Positions 26,951 through 36,285 of a stretch of 64,000 nt of DNA are shown one piece after another (positions within the stretch are counted from its first letter, which is position 1; the number at the start of each line of letters is the position of its first letter). This DNA is from Mesorhizobium sp. Its GTDB lineage: Bacteria > Pseudomonadota > Alphaproteobacteria > Rhizobiales > Rhizobiaceae. The notes below the pieces were generated by a model. That model worked only from the letters and a program-made list of their open reading frames with translations, was not told the origin of the DNA and did no database searches. Location of the stretch: the NCBI GenBank assembly GCA_004020545.1, contig SAQE01000009.1:85680-149679 (forward strand). The letters run 5' to 3'. Made by a program: the position numbers and the translations under genes.

Positions 26951-27859
26951 ATGACTCTCGATCAGTTGCGCATCTTCGTCGCCGTCGCCGAGCATGGCCA
27001 CATGACCAAAGCGGCCGAGCTGCTCGGCATCTCGCAGTCCGCCGCCTCGGCGGCCATCCGCGCGCTCGAAAGCCAGCATGGCGTACGCTTGTTCAACCGG
27101 GTGGGGCGCAACATCGAGTTGGCGCAGACCGGCCACCGTTTCCTGCCTGAGGCCAAAGCCGTCCTGGAACGCGCGGCGGCTGCGCACAACGTGCTGGAGC
27201 ATGTGTCGCAGACGGTCACCGGCAGCCTGTCGATATCGGCGAGCCAGACCATCGCCAGCTACTGGCTGCCGCGACGCCTGGCTGCGTTCCACGAGGCCTA
27301 TCCGGCTGTGCGCCTCAGCGTCACCATCGGCAACACAAGGCAGGTGGAGGCCAATGTGCTGGACGGCCGGGCCGATTTCGGGCTGGTCGAGGGGCGCACG
27401 GAGTCGGACATCCTGCGGCGCGCCACGGTCGACGAGGATCGCATGATGCTGGTGGTGGCGCGCTCGCATCCCGAAATTCCGACGACACGGGCGGGAAACC
27501 TCGACATCAGGGCATTGCGCTGGATCATCAGGGAGGGCGGCTCGGGCACGCGCGAGGCGCTGGAGGATTTTGCGCGTGGCGAAGGGGTCTCGCCGGCGGA
27601 ACTGCAGATCTTCCTGGTCCTGCCCAGCAATGAGGCTGTGCGTCAGGCGGTGGAGGCCGGCGCCGGCGCCACCATCATCTCGGAGCTGGTCGTCGCGCGC
27701 TCCCTGGCGGAGGGCAGCCTGCGATCCGTGCCGGTCGATCTGCCGAAGCGCGCTTTCGCCATGATCACCCACCGCGACCGGCAGGCGAGCCTCGCGCAGA
27801 TGGCGCTGAAGGCGCATCTCAGCGGCAGGGCGGATGCGTCGTCAGCGGACAGGGGCTAG
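26951..27859 (+). CDS. LysR-family transcriptional regulator
   Basis: LysR-type regulator of 302 residues from ATG 26951 (a TTG lies 6 bp earlier). The N-terminal HTH is LDQLRIFVAVAEHGHMTKAA and LLGISQSAASAAIRALE; the C-terminal periplasmic-binding-like effector domain starts near residue 90 (GSLSISASQTIASYWLP). It is divergent from the soe operon and so is the first candidate for its regulator. CysB/Cbl-type relationship cannot be claimed from what I see. Confidence 0.92.
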   Translation: MTLDQLRIFVAVAEHGHMTKAAELLGISQSAASAAIRALESQHGVRLFNRVGRNIELAQTGHRFLPEAKAVLERAAAAHNVLEHVSQTVTGSLSISASQTIASYWLPRRLAAFHEAYPAVRLSVTIGNTRQVEANVLDGRADFGLVEGRTESDILRRATVDEDRMMLVVARSHPEIPTTRAGNLDIRALRWIIREGGSGTREALEDFARGEGVSPAELQIFLVLPSNEAVRQAVEAGAGATIISELVVARSLAEGSLRSVPVDLPKRAFAMITHRDRQASLAQMALKAHLSGRADASSADRG

Positions 27860-27872
27860 GCAAGAGAAGGCC

Positions 27873-29129
27873 TCAGGCGAACTTCCGCCGGGCATCCAGC
27901 GCAAGACCAAGCCCGACCGAGCCGAACATGTCGCCTTCGATGACCGAGGCCTGCGGCACCAGCGAAAGGATCCGCCGCTTTGCCAATGGGATCGCGGTCG
28001 AACCGCCGGTGAGGAACACGGCGGTGATGGCGGAGGCGGAAATGCCGGCGTCGGCGATCGTCTGCCTGACCGTTGCGGTCACGCGTTCGATGTCCGCCCC
28101 GATCGTCTCTTCCAGGCCGGCGCGCGTGATCTCGGCCGCGAAGCGCGCGCCGGGCAGCGACACCTTCACTTCGGCCGAAGATTGGTCGGTGAGCGCGATC
28201 TTGGCCCGTTCGACCAGGCCGGCCATCGCATGCCCGTAACGATGCTCGACAATGTCGATGAAGCGGTCGACAAGGTCGGCCCGCTCGGCCTCGAAGCGGA
28301 TCTGCCTTAGATCCGACATTGCCTTGGCAGTGTAGACCAGGTTGATGCGCTGCCAGGTCGCAAGGTCGATGAAATAGCTCGCCGGCAGATTGCGCTTGTG
28401 GTCCTTGGTCCGCGTCAGATAGCCGAGCTCGGGCATGACATGGGCGATGCTGAGCAGCCGGTCGAAATCCGTGCCGCCGATATGGATGCCGCGATTGGCC
28501 AGGATGTCGCCCTTGCGGTCGTCCGAGCGGGCGCGCTCCGGCGAGACGCGCACGACGGAAAAGTCGGAGGTGCCGCCGCCCATGTCGACGATCAGCGCCA
28601 GCTCTTCCCGCGCGACGTTCTGTTCATAGTCGAGCCCCGCCGCGATCGGCTCGAACTGGAAGGCGATGTGCTTGAAGCCTTGCGCGCGCGCCGCTTTTTC
28701 GAGTTCGCCCTGCGCTTTCGCATCGGCTTCGGCATCGTCGTCGACGAACTGCACCGGCCGGCCGAGCACGACCCGCTCGACGGGGCCGCCGGCATCCTCT
28801 TCCAGCCGCTTCTTCAAATGGCTGATGAAGAATCCGATGATGTCGGTGAAGCCGATCAGACGCGCCTTGATGCGCGTCTTCTCATTGGCCAGCGAGCTGC
28901 CGAGAACGCTTTTCAGCGAACGCATCAGCCGGCCTTCGACGCTGTCGGTGTAGTCGGCAATCGCGCGGCGGCCGAAATAGGTGTGGCCGTCCTCGAAGTT
29001 GAAGAAAACGGCGCTCGGCAGAGTGGGCTGCTCGCCCTCCAGCGCCACCAGCCGCGCGCGGCCGTTGCGGATCACGCCCACCGTGGAATTGGACGTGCCG
29101 AAATCGATGCCGCCGAATGCCGATTGCAT
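27873..29129 (-). CDS. Hsp70-family ATPase (YegD-like)
   Basis: Hsp70/actin-fold ATPase of 418 residues comprising only the nucleotide-binding part; the substrate-binding domain of DnaK is absent, as in YegD-like proteins. Phosphate motif 1 is GIDFGTSNST, phosphate motif 2 IVDMGGGTSDF, and the adenosine motif FLTGGSTAIP. It is convergent with the lysR gene. Cellular role unknown; no co-chaperone gene is adjacent. Confidence 0.9.
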   Translation of the reverse strand: MQSAFGGIDFGTSNSTVGVIRNGRARLVALEGEQPTLPSAVFFNFEDGHTYFGRRAIADYTDSVEGRLMRSLKSVLGSSLANEKTRIKARLIGFTDIIGFFISHLKKRLEEDAGGPVERVVLGRPVQFVDDDAEADAKAQGELEKAARAQGFKHIAFQFEPIAAGLDYEQNVAREELALIVDMGGGTSDFSVVRVSPERARSDDRKGDILANRGIHIGGTDFDRLLSIAHVMPELGYLTRTKDHKRNLPASYFIDLATWQRINLVYTAKAMSDLRQIRFEAERADLVDRFIDIVEHRYGHAMAGLVERAKIALTDQSSAEVKVSLPGARFAAEITRAGLEETIGADIERVTATVRQTIADAGISASAITAVFLTGGSTAIPLAKRRILSLVPQASVIEGDMFGSVGLGLALDARRKFA

Positions 29130-29294
29130 CGCAGCCTCCTGTCATTGGTTGGCGGCAACGGATCGATGGCGACGCATCGTGCGCCGTCATCCGGATGGCC
29201 GGACCGCTCTGCCGAATGGAATGTGTGCTTACCCCCCGGGCTGGGGAGGCGGCGGTTTATCGTATGACGGGAAAAAGGGAAACCCCTCTTTTCA

Positions 29295-29323
29295 CGGGAA
29301 AATGGGGCTACCCATTTTTCCCG
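29295..29323. repeat. intergenic inverted repeat
   Basis: CGGGAAAATGGG, loop GCTA region, CCCATTTTTCCCG: a near-perfect hairpin with one bulged A, 8 bp downstream of the stop of the minus-strand TIGR02186-type gene. It may end that transcript, but no T-tract follows on that strand. Confidence 0.55.
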
Positions 29324-29330
29324 GGCGACT

Positions 29331-30125
29331 TCAATCTTTGCGGAAGACGATGCGTCCGAGCCAGCCGGTGAGCATGGCCAGCGACACGGCGAACACGCCG
29401 TAGAGGAAGGAATAGTCGTGCGCGACGCGGAAGATCGACTGTTCGAAGCCGGACTTGCGGATTTCGAGCTGTGCGGAGCTTTCCTTCACGAACATGCCGC
29501 TTTTGAACAGGAAGGCGCGCGCCTTGTGCGTGCCGACCGGAATGTTGGGTGCCAGCCGCACGGTGGCGCGGAACAGGCTTTGCGACAGGAACTGCACGCC
29601 GCCGACATTCTCGCTGTAGAGGCCGGTTGCCGTCTTGCGCTCGCGCAGCGCTGCGGTGAATTCCTCGATGGTCGTAGGGCTATCGGTCTCATCGGCGGGC
29701 TTCATGTAGAGGTTCTGTGCGCCGAGCGAGAGCTGCTTGTACTTGGTCGGATCGGCAATGTCCTGCAGGGGCCTCGTCGTGGCGACCGAATAGGACACCG
29801 GCACGTTCTCGAAGGTCTCCGATTGCAGGTTGATCCAGACGCCGAGCACCCTGTCCTTGCGGCGGACCACGACCGGCCGTGGCGGCCCTTCGAGCACGAC
29901 GACGACGTCATAACGCCCCTGCCGCGACACCAGCGGATCGGGATTTTCGAGCGATCCGAAGATGGTGAGGTCGGCGCCCGAAAAGCCGGCGGTGATCGAG
30001 ATGGCGTCGGTCGACAGGCCGATCTGGATGCCTTCGGCCGGAGGCGGCGTCTGCGCCGTCGCCGGCGACAGGGCGAGGAACAGCGAAAGCGAAATTGTTG
30101 CTGCGAACGCCCTCAACCCCGCCAT
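29331..30125 (-). CDS. TIGR02186-type exported membrane-anchored protein
   Basis: Protein of 264 residues with a signal peptide (LRAFAATISLSLFLALSPATAQ, interrupted) at the N-terminus and one C-terminal membrane helix (about 238-259, FLYGVFAVSLAMLTGWLG), so most of it faces the periplasm. It matches the conserved rhizobial family TIGR02186, usually found next to a TauE/SafE permease as here: its start overlaps the permease stop by one base (TGATG). Function unknown; an accessory role to the exporter is inferred. The longer open frame upstream is a shadow of the permease gene. Confidence 0.8.
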   Translation of the reverse strand: MAGLRAFAATISLSLFLALSPATAQTPPPAEGIQIGLSTDAISITAGFSGADLTIFGSLENPDPLVSRQGRYDVVVVLEGPPRPVVVRRKDRVLGVWINLQSETFENVPVSYSVATTRPLQDIADPTKYKQLSLGAQNLYMKPADETDSPTTIEEFTAALRERKTATGLYSENVGGVQFLSQSLFRATVRLAPNIPVGTHKARAFLFKSGMFVKESSAQLEIRKSGFEQSIFRVAHDYSFLYGVFAVSLAMLTGWLGRIVFRKD

Positions 30126-31048
30126 CAGCTCAGGCCCGCGGCGGAGAGCGAGTAGGGATTGGGCGGCGTCGCGAAAAGATCGATTGCCAAGCGGATGGCA
30201 ACCGCCAGCACCAGCAGCGCCAGAAGCGCCCGCAATTGCTCGCCGCGCAGTCTTTGGCCGGCCTTGGCGCCGTATTGCGCGCCGGCAACGCCGCCGGCCA
30301 TCAGCAGGAAGGCGAGGATCACGTCGACCGTCTGGTTGGTCGTGGCATGCACCAGCGTGGTGTAGGCCGAGGTGAAGATGATCTGGAACAGCGAGGTGCC
30401 GATAACGACGTTGGTCGGCACCTTGAGCAGGTAGATCAGCGCCGGCACCATGATGAAGCCGCCGCCGACGCCCATGATCGAGGACAGGAAGCCGATCGCC
30501 GCGCCGAGCCCAAGCACGGGGATGACGCTGACGAAAAGCTTCGAGGCGCGGAAGCGCATCTTGAACGGCAGCCGGTGGATCCAGTTGTGCTGGCCGGATT
30601 TCTTCAGCACCGGCGCAGCACCGCTGCGCGTGGCGCGCAGCGCGTTGACGCTCTCGACCAGCATCAGTCCGCCGACGGTGCCGAGCAGCGCGACATAGAG
30701 CAGCGAGATGAACAGGTCCAGCTGGCCGAGCCGGCGCAGCAGCGCAAAGACGTAGATGCCGGCGGTCGAGCCGACGATGCCGCCGGCCAGAAGGACGCCG
30801 CCGAGCTTGAAGTCGAGCGTGCCGCGTTTGAAGTGCGACAGCGCGCCGGAGAAGGAGGAGGCGATGACCTGGTTGGCCCCGGTGGCCACCGCGATCGCCG
30901 GTGGGATGTTGTAGAAGATCAGCAGCGGCGTGATGAGGAAGCCGCCGCCCACCCCGAACATACCCGACAGGAAGCCTACCGCCGCGCCCATCGCCAGCAG
31001 CACGAAGACGTTGACGGAAATTTCCGCGATCGGGAGATAGATGCCCAC
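30125..31048 (-). CDS. TauE/SafE-family sulfite/anion exporter
   Basis: Polytopic membrane protein of the TauE/SafE family (sulfite and organosulfonate exporters), 307 residues. The two internally duplicated signature segments are clear: GFLSGMFGVGGGFLITPLL and GFLSSIMGVGGGFIMVPAL. Start taken at GTG 31048 (VGIYLPIAEISVNVF); the upstream extension to 31186 is Arg-rich and unlikely. Coupled to the TIGR02186-type gene. A link to sulfite from the nearby soeABC operon is inference. Confidence 0.88.
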   Translation of the reverse strand: MGIYLPIAEISVNVFVLLAMGAAVGFLSGMFGVGGGFLITPLLIFYNIPPAIAVATGANQVIASSFSGALSHFKRGTLDFKLGGVLLAGGIVGSTAGIYVFALLRRLGQLDLFISLLYVALLGTVGGLMLVESVNALRATRSGAAPVLKKSGQHNWIHRLPFKMRFRASKLFVSVIPVLGLGAAIGFLSSIMGVGGGFIMVPALIYLLKVPTNVVIGTSLFQIIFTSAYTTLVHATTNQTVDVILAFLLMAGGVAGAQYGAKAGQRLRGEQLRALLALLVLAVAIRLAIDLFATPPNPYSLSAAGLS

Positions 31049-31131
31049 CCGTCTGTCTCGATCCGTTTGCCTGTCGGCGAATGCCGCCGTCCCCAGCAGT
31101 TTCGCACCGAAAAGCCAATTTTGTCTTGCGC

Positions 31132-31168
31132 CGACGCGGTGGCGGGGCCAAACCCCGCCACCGCGTCG
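31132..31168. repeat. perfect 16-bp inverted repeat
   Basis: CGACGCGGTGGCGGGG, loop CCAAA, CCCCGCCACCGCGTCG. It is the strongest hairpin in the 191-bp gap between the podJ-like gene and the TauE/SafE gene and should stop or stall transcription from podJ, although no T-run follows on the minus strand. Confidence 0.8.
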
Positions 31169-31239
31169 AAACAAAAACCATCTCAATCAGTTAACAGGCA
31201 AATCTGTGGCAAGGCGTCGTGTATGCGACGCATCTGCCG

Positions 31240-34200
31240 TTATTTGTGCGCCAGCAGCGCCTTGACGAGCGGTGCGTCGATTTCCCCGGTCGGCTTCATC
31301 TTGTTGTCGGTCTGGAAGGCCATGATGGCGCTCTTGGTCTTGTCGCCCATCACGCCATCGGCTCCGCCGGCCTCATAGCCATTCTTGTTGAGGATCAGCT
31401 GGATGTTCTTCACCGCCTTCTTCATGTCGATGCTGGCGGTCGTCTGCGGCGTGCTGTCCTGCCACGATTCCGGAACATCGGCTGAGTTGGCGGCCGCGTT
31501 GAGCGGCTTTGCCTTCCACAGTTCCGTGGCGGCGCGGGCCCGCTCGAGCTGCTCGGGCCTGAGCGCATTGGCGATCTCGTCACGCTTGGCGGCGGCGTCC
31601 TTGTCACCGGTCTTGGCGACGAGCGCGAACCACTTGTAGGACTCCTCCAGGTTCTGCTTCATGCCGACGCCCTTAGCCGAAAGGATGCCGAGATTGAACT
31701 GGCTGTCCTTGACGCCGAGGTCCGCCGCCTCCTGGAACCAGTGCGCCGCCGATTCATTGTCGGTCACGCCATCTGCGGCCATGGCGAACAGCACCGCCAG
31801 ATTGTGCATGGCGCTGGCGTTGCCCTGTTCGGCGGCAAGCTGGTAGTAGGTCTTGGCCTTCTTGACGTCGCGCGCGACGCCGATGCCCTTCTCATAGAAA
31901 TTGCCGATGCGGTATTCGGCCGGCGCGAAGCCCAGTTCGGCCGACTTCTCGTACCATTTGGCGGCCGCCGCCATGTCTTCCTTCACGCCGCGCGATTCCG
32001 CATAGCGCGAGCCGATCTCGAACAGCGCCTTGGCGTCGCCGCCCGCGGCTGCGTCGTGCAGCGCCACCGGGCCGATGTCGGCCGGGATGTCGATCTTGGC
32101 GGCCGACGTTGCAGTCTGGCTGGCTGTCGGCGGGACGGTGCCCGTGGTGTCGGCGGACGTGGTTGCCGGCGTGCTGGCCGAAGGCGTGCCGGTTGCCGGA
32201 GCGCTCGCCGCAGCCGGTGCGCTGGTCGTGGGCTGCGCATCCGCATCCGTGTCCATGGCCGGCGCGTTCGCGGCCGGGGCGACCGGTTCGGACGGCATGG
32301 TCGAAGCCATCGGCGCCGGCGCAGGCCGGGCCGGCGCGGCAAGCTCCATCGGGGCAGGCGCCGGCTCGGCTGGCGCAGCGGCGGCGGGCATCTTGGGACC
32401 GGACGGCTGGGCCGCGGCCTGCGGCGCCGGATCGTCCTTCAAGGGCTCGGCCTGCCTGACGGTGCGGGCCGGTGCGCTCTCGGGCTTAGCGGCGTCTGCA
32501 TCGGTCTTGGGCGCGCCGGCGGCATTGAGCGAAGCGGTTTCGACCGTCTGTGTGGAGACGACTGGGGCGACGTCGTTGCTGGCGACCGGCGCCGGATCGG
32601 AGAAGAAGGCCTTGCCGAGCTGCAGGCCGGCCAGCGCCATCATGATCGCGGCCGCAGCCATCAGGATCGGCTTACGCCGCGCCTTCAGCAGATCGCCGAT
32701 CCTCAGCGCCTTCACCGGACCGGTCATCGTCGACTGCCGCTTCAGCGCGTCGGCTTCTGCCGCGGCGGCCTGCGCCGCGCGGCGGGCGGCTGCGATGAAA
32801 TCGGATTTGGCGGCGTCGGTCTCGCTGCGCCTGGCCGGCTGGCCGCCGCGCTCGTCGCGCACACGCTTCATGATGGCATTGAGGTCCGGCGCACCGGAGC
32901 CCGGCTCCAGCGGTCGGTTGGCGGCCTTCGGGTCCAGCGGTTCGTCGATGTCGACCGTCGGAATGTCGCCAGCCGGCGCCGAACCGGCAAGCGGCGGCGT
33001 GTCCGCATCCTTCTTGCCCTTGAAGGCGCGCGCCAGCCCACTGAACATCGACTTCTTGCGGCCGGTTTTCTCGGCCCTCTCGCCGACCGCATCCGACCCA
33101 AGCGCGGCCATGGCGGCAGCGGCAGCGGCCTCGGCGGGCGTACGCGGGCCGGGTTCGTCGCGCGTAACAGGTTCGCCCCGCGTAACAGGTTCGCTTCGCG
33201 TAACCAGTTCGCCACGCGTAACAGGCTCGTTGCGCAGGATGGAGGCGGTGCGCGCGTCGAGATCGGCGATGTCTCCGCTCAAGGGCAGCGGCTGGTCGAT
33301 ATCCATCGACGGTGCGTCCTGCACCGCGATCTTGCCGGCGCGGGCCCGCTTGCCGACGGGCTGCGGGTCGACGAGTTCGCTGACCGCTTCGCTGGGACCT
33401 TCGGCCTCCAGCGAGCCTAACCGGTCGACGATCTTGAGCAGCGTGTCGTGGATGGCCTCGAAGGTCCGGGAATTGCGCTCGTCCGAACGGCGGGTGAGCG
33501 CTTCGAGCGTCTTCAGGTCCTGTGCGAGCCCGCCCACGGCGACCGCATTGGAAGCAGCCGTGCTGGAGCTCGATTCGGCCAGCGACCTGACGGCGTTCTC
33601 CGCCGCCTCGCGCGCGACGCTGAGGATGGAATCGCGTGTGCCGGCCAGCGACTTCTCGATCTCGTCGAGGCGCGGGCTGATGTCCTCGAAGTCGGGCAGC
33701 GGCGCGCTTGGCCTGGAAAGATGCGCCGAAAGGGCGGTCACCTGCGATTCCAGGCTGCGGATCAGCGCCGGATCGATGCCGGCGACCTGGGCGGCGGACG
33801 ATTCCAGCCGGCTGGAAATGTCTTCGAGCCGGCTTTCCAGGCCGCGGATCGCCATATCGTTGGCGGGATCTGGCGTGCGCGTCTCGATGCGCTTGGCAAG
33901 TGCGGTGAAGCGGGCGTCGATCGCCTCCATGATGCCGGCGCTGTCATCCCTCTGCATGCGCTGGTCGAGCCTGTCGGCGACTTCGTCCAGCCGCCGCTCG
34001 AGGTCGCGGAACAGCATGTTGCCCTGCTCGATCGCATCGCCCTGGCGGCGCTCCAGCAGCGTCGACAGCGCGTCGAAGCGCTGCTCCAGGCCCTGGAAGA
34101 TATAGTCGGCGTCGGGCATCGCCGGCGCCCGGTCGATCTTGTCGGTGATCAAAGCGATCTGCTTGCCGAGACGCTCCATCGCCTGCTCCGGCAGGTTGGT

Positions 34201-35331
34201 GCGGCCGGCGAGTTCGTCCACCCGGCTGGACAGAAGATTGAGGCGGTCGATGACCTCGGCGCCGGGCCGCGCCTGCGCGACCTCCTCGATCTGCTGCGCC
34301 AGCGAGGCCATGCGCTTCTCGATCCGCCCGAAGGTTTCGGGATCGAAGGCATTGGCTTGCGCCGCCACCGTCGAGGCGACGATGGCGCGCGAGATCTCGT
34401 CCAGCCGCTCGTCGATCATGGCGAGCGTCTCGCCGCCGCGCACGGTCTGCTGGCTGGCGAAGCGGTCGACCGCGCCGGCAAGCGTGCGCACCTTTTCCTC
34501 CAGCGAGCCGAGCGACAGCGACTGCGGCAGGTTGTTGACCGCGCTGCTGATCTGTTCCAGCCGGTCGGTGAGTGCCGAAAGGCTGGGACCTTCGGCACGC
34601 TGGCGCTGGTCGGCGTCGACGCGATCCTCGAAGGCGCTCCAGCGGCGGTCGAAATCGTCCCAGCGGCGGTCGACGGCCCGCACGCTTTCCTCGCGTGCCA
34701 GCGTATCGAGCGCCGCCTTGACCTGCTCCAGCTCGAGCCGCAACAGGTTGACGCTGCGGTCGTCGCTCTTTTCGGCAAGCGTGTGGATGGCGCCGGAGAG
34801 CCGCTCGAACTCGAGGCCGAGCTCGGCGCTGCTCTTGTCGGCGGGAGCGCCATGCTGGCTTGCCGCCTGCATGGCGCGATCGATATCCTTGCGCAGCGCG
34901 TCGAATTCGCGCTGCAGGCCGGCGGTCATCTGATGGCGCAGCTCCTCGCGCAGGCCGCGCAATTCGACGGCGATCTTGCCCACCATCGCGACGCCGTCCT
35001 CCTGCCCGCACACCCGGTCGATGTCGCGGGCAATGGCCTGATAGTTGGGGCCGAGGCCGGAGGGCGCCTGGTTTTGCGGTCCCCGATTTTTCTCGCTTTG
35101 CGTTGAGTAGGGGTCTTCGTACCAGCGAGACTGCCCATAAGGTTGCGCGGCGGCATAGCGTGGCTCGGCGGCCGGCCGCCGCGGATCCGGGCGTTCGGGC
35201 ATGTCGGTGCGGGTCCGTTCCAGCCGCTGCTCCAGCGTCTCAAGCGAGCGGTTCAGCTCCTCCAGCGAGGTGTGCGGCCGGCGTTGCCTGCCGGCGTTGA
35301 GTGTATCGAGATAGGACCGCTTGCTGTTCAT
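31240..35331 (-). CDS. podJ: PodJ-like polar organiser with Sel1 repeats and peptidoglycan-binding domain
   Basis: Protein of 1363 residues. The N-terminal two-thirds is a coiled-coil-rich cytoplasmic region (about 20-690), then a Pro/Glu linker with 6-residue repeats (EPVTRG), a single membrane helix (KPILMAAAAIMMALAGLQLG), a Pro/Ala-rich periplasmic stretch, four Sel1-type repeats (ALFEIGSRYAESRG onward) and a C-terminal PG_binding_1 domain (NKNGYEAGGADGVMGDKT). This layout is that of PodJ, which sets polarity and divisome/pilus placement in alphaproteobacteria. Start at ATG 35331 (MNSKRSYLDTL); the 59-codon extension was rejected. Confidence 0.8.
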   Translation of the reverse strand: MNSKRSYLDTLNAGRQRRPHTSLEELNRSLETLEQRLERTRTDMPERPDPRRPAAEPRYAAAQPYGQSRWYEDPYSTQSEKNRGPQNQAPSGLGPNYQAIARDIDRVCGQEDGVAMVGKIAVELRGLREELRHQMTAGLQREFDALRKDIDRAMQAASQHGAPADKSSAELGLEFERLSGAIHTLAEKSDDRSVNLLRLELEQVKAALDTLAREESVRAVDRRWDDFDRRWSAFEDRVDADQRQRAEGPSLSALTDRLEQISSAVNNLPQSLSLGSLEEKVRTLAGAVDRFASQQTVRGGETLAMIDERLDEISRAIVASTVAAQANAFDPETFGRIEKRMASLAQQIEEVAQARPGAEVIDRLNLLSSRVDELAGRTNLPEQAMERLGKQIALITDKIDRAPAMPDADYIFQGLEQRFDALSTLLERRQGDAIEQGNMLFRDLERRLDEVADRLDQRMQRDDSAGIMEAIDARFTALAKRIETRTPDPANDMAIRGLESRLEDISSRLESSAAQVAGIDPALIRSLESQVTALSAHLSRPSAPLPDFEDISPRLDEIEKSLAGTRDSILSVAREAAENAVRSLAESSSSTAASNAVAVGGLAQDLKTLEALTRRSDERNSRTFEAIHDTLLKIVDRLGSLEAEGPSEAVSELVDPQPVGKRARAGKIAVQDAPSMDIDQPLPLSGDIADLDARTASILRNEPVTRGELVTRSEPVTRGEPVTRDEPGPRTPAEAAAAAAMAALGSDAVGERAEKTGRKKSMFSGLARAFKGKKDADTPPLAGSAPAGDIPTVDIDEPLDPKAANRPLEPGSGAPDLNAIMKRVRDERGGQPARRSETDAAKSDFIAAARRAAQAAAAEADALKRQSTMTGPVKALRIGDLLKARRKPILMAAAAIMMALAGLQLGKAFFSDPAPVASNDVAPVVSTQTVETASLNAAGAPKTDADAAKPESAPARTVRQAEPLKDDPAPQAAAQPSGPKMPAAAAPAEPAPAPMELAAPARPAPAPMASTMPSEPVAPAANAPAMDTDADAQPTTSAPAAASAPATGTPSASTPATTSADTTGTVPPTASQTATSAAKIDIPADIGPVALHDAAAGGDAKALFEIGSRYAESRGVKEDMAAAAKWYEKSAELGFAPAEYRIGNFYEKGIGVARDVKKAKTYYQLAAEQGNASAMHNLAVLFAMAADGVTDNESAAHWFQEAADLGVKDSQFNLGILSAKGVGMKQNLEESYKWFALVAKTGDKDAAAKRDEIANALRPEQLERARAATELWKAKPLNAAANSADVPESWQDSTPQTTASIDMKKAVKNIQLILNKNGYEAGGADGVMGDKTKSAIMAFQTDNKMKPTGEIDAPLVKALLAHK
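33150..33235. repeat. 18-bp tandem repeats in the podJ-like gene
   Basis: About four units of an 18-bp repeat built on GCGTAACAGGTTCG, encoding EPVTRG/EPVTRD-type hexapeptides in the linker before the membrane helix. Units differ at a few positions. Number of units may vary between strains. Confidence 0.8.
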
Positions 35332-35626
35332 CGATGCGCCCGTGTTCAGAATGACCGGCCGCGGCCGGTTTCCCAAAGTCCTGCCGGGAACGAAGGCGGC
35401 CGCTCGGTTCTGCTGCGGAGGAAGACGGGCTTCCCGGGTTTTCACCCACGCCTCGAAAAACCGTGAAAAATTCGCTACAGAATAAACACGGATGACCGAC
35501 ATGCGCACATTTCGCCCAACGTGGTAAACAAGGCGTTAACCAAGCTTAAGAAGTCGCGTATAAATGCTGAGCCGCCCGCCCAACCGGCATCCAGGTGCGG
35601 CATAAAGTTCCGTTCCGACAACGCCC
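35332..35626. other. non-coding region upstream of podJ and merR
   Basis: No gene is supported in this stretch between the divergent podJ-like and merR genes. It includes AT-rich DNA at 35460-35560 with GTTAACCAAGCTTAAG (TTAA spaced by 6, one base short of a CtrA full site), a plausible podJ control region. Confidence 0.45.
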
Positions 35627-35655
35627 TTGCGTCAGGTGCCGGCTGTCGATATAGA
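35627..35655 (+). promoter_or_regulatory. sigma-70-type promoter of the MerR-family gene
   Basis: TTGCGT at 35627-35632 and TATAGA at 35650-35655 are separated by 17 bp. Transcription would begin around 35661-35663, inside the operator at 35657-35673, leaving a leader of about 127 nt to the GTG start. Confidence 0.6.
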
Positions 35656-35656
35656 A

Positions 35657-35673
35657 TTGACGTAAACGTAAAA
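35657..35673 (+). promoter_or_regulatory. candidate MerR/LiuR-type operator at its own gene
   Basis: TTGACGTAAACGTAAAA contains half-sites TTGACGT and ACGTAAA around AA. The same 16-bp pattern TTGACGTWWACGYAAA appears at 40650 upstream of the beta-oxidation operon. Its position over the predicted start site suggests autoregulation. Confidence 0.65.
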
Positions 35674-35788
35674 GGTGCGAAGCCGTGCCTCTTGCGATTG
35701 ATTTGTCGAAACCACGATTGGAAGCACGCCCCCGCTTCCACTCAGGCGACGCTTGGTCTCGGACCGCGACGCCATCAGGGGAAAGCCA

Positions 35789-36256
35789 GTGACCATGAAA
35801 CTTGTTTCGCCCGGCGAAGCCGCGGCCAATAGCAATCACATACCGGCCGAGGCCGGTGAGGAATTCGTCCGCATCGGCGAGATGGCCAAGAAATACGGCG
35901 TGACCTTGCGCACGCTCCGTTTCTACGAGGACAAGGGCCTGCTCAATCCGAAGCGCGACGGCTCGACCCGTCTCTACACGCGCCGCGACATGGCAAGGCT
36001 GAAGCTGATCCTGCTCGGCCGCAAGGTCGGGTTCTCGCTGCGTGACGTCAAGCAGATGATGGACCTCTATGATCCGACCGGCTCCAACACCAAGCAGTTG
36101 CGGCTGGCGCTCGACAAGTCCGAGAAGCAGCTTGCCCGCCTGCAGAAGCAGCGGGCACTGATCGAGGACGCCATCAACGAACTGAGCAATTCGATGACGG
36201 CGGTGCGCCAGATGCTTACCGAGCGGGCCGCGCCGCAGGCAAGCGCCGCCGGCTAA
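35789..36256 (+). CDS. MerR-family regulator, LiuR-like, of fatty/branched-chain acid catabolism
   Basis: MerR-type regulator of 155 residues. The winged HTH is FVRIGEMAKKYGVTLRTLR followed by FYEDKGLLNPKRDGSTRLYT; a dimerisation coiled coil (about 95-145) follows, with no metal-binding Cys, as in LiuR-type acyl-CoA catabolism regulators. GTG 35789 is chosen because AGGGGA lies 6 bp ahead; ATG 35795 is the alternative. Matching operators at its promoter and upstream of the acyl-CoA dehydrogenase operon indicate the target, though 4.2 kb of inserted DNA now separates them. Confidence 0.87.
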   Translation: MTMKLVSPGEAAANSNHIPAEAGEEFVRIGEMAKKYGVTLRTLRFYEDKGLLNPKRDGSTRLYTRRDMARLKLILLGRKVGFSLRDVKQMMDLYDPTGSNTKQLRLALDKSEKQLARLQKQRALIEDAINELSNSMTAVRQMLTERAAPQASAAG

Positions 36257-36285
36257 GCAGTCTACGTGATCTCTTGAAATAAGAG

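Noticed and set aside
31132-31168. Rho-independent terminator for the podJ-like gene
   Set aside because: The hairpin is perfect, but no T-tract follows on the minus strand; listed as an inverted repeat instead.
29331-31181. 616-codon frame spanning the TauE/SafE gene and the TIGR02186-type gene
   Set aside because: Its N-terminal half is an out-of-frame reading of the permease; the real gene starts at 30125 with a signal peptide.
35536-35549. CtrA site upstream of podJ
   Set aside because: TTAA motifs are spaced by 6, not 7, bases.
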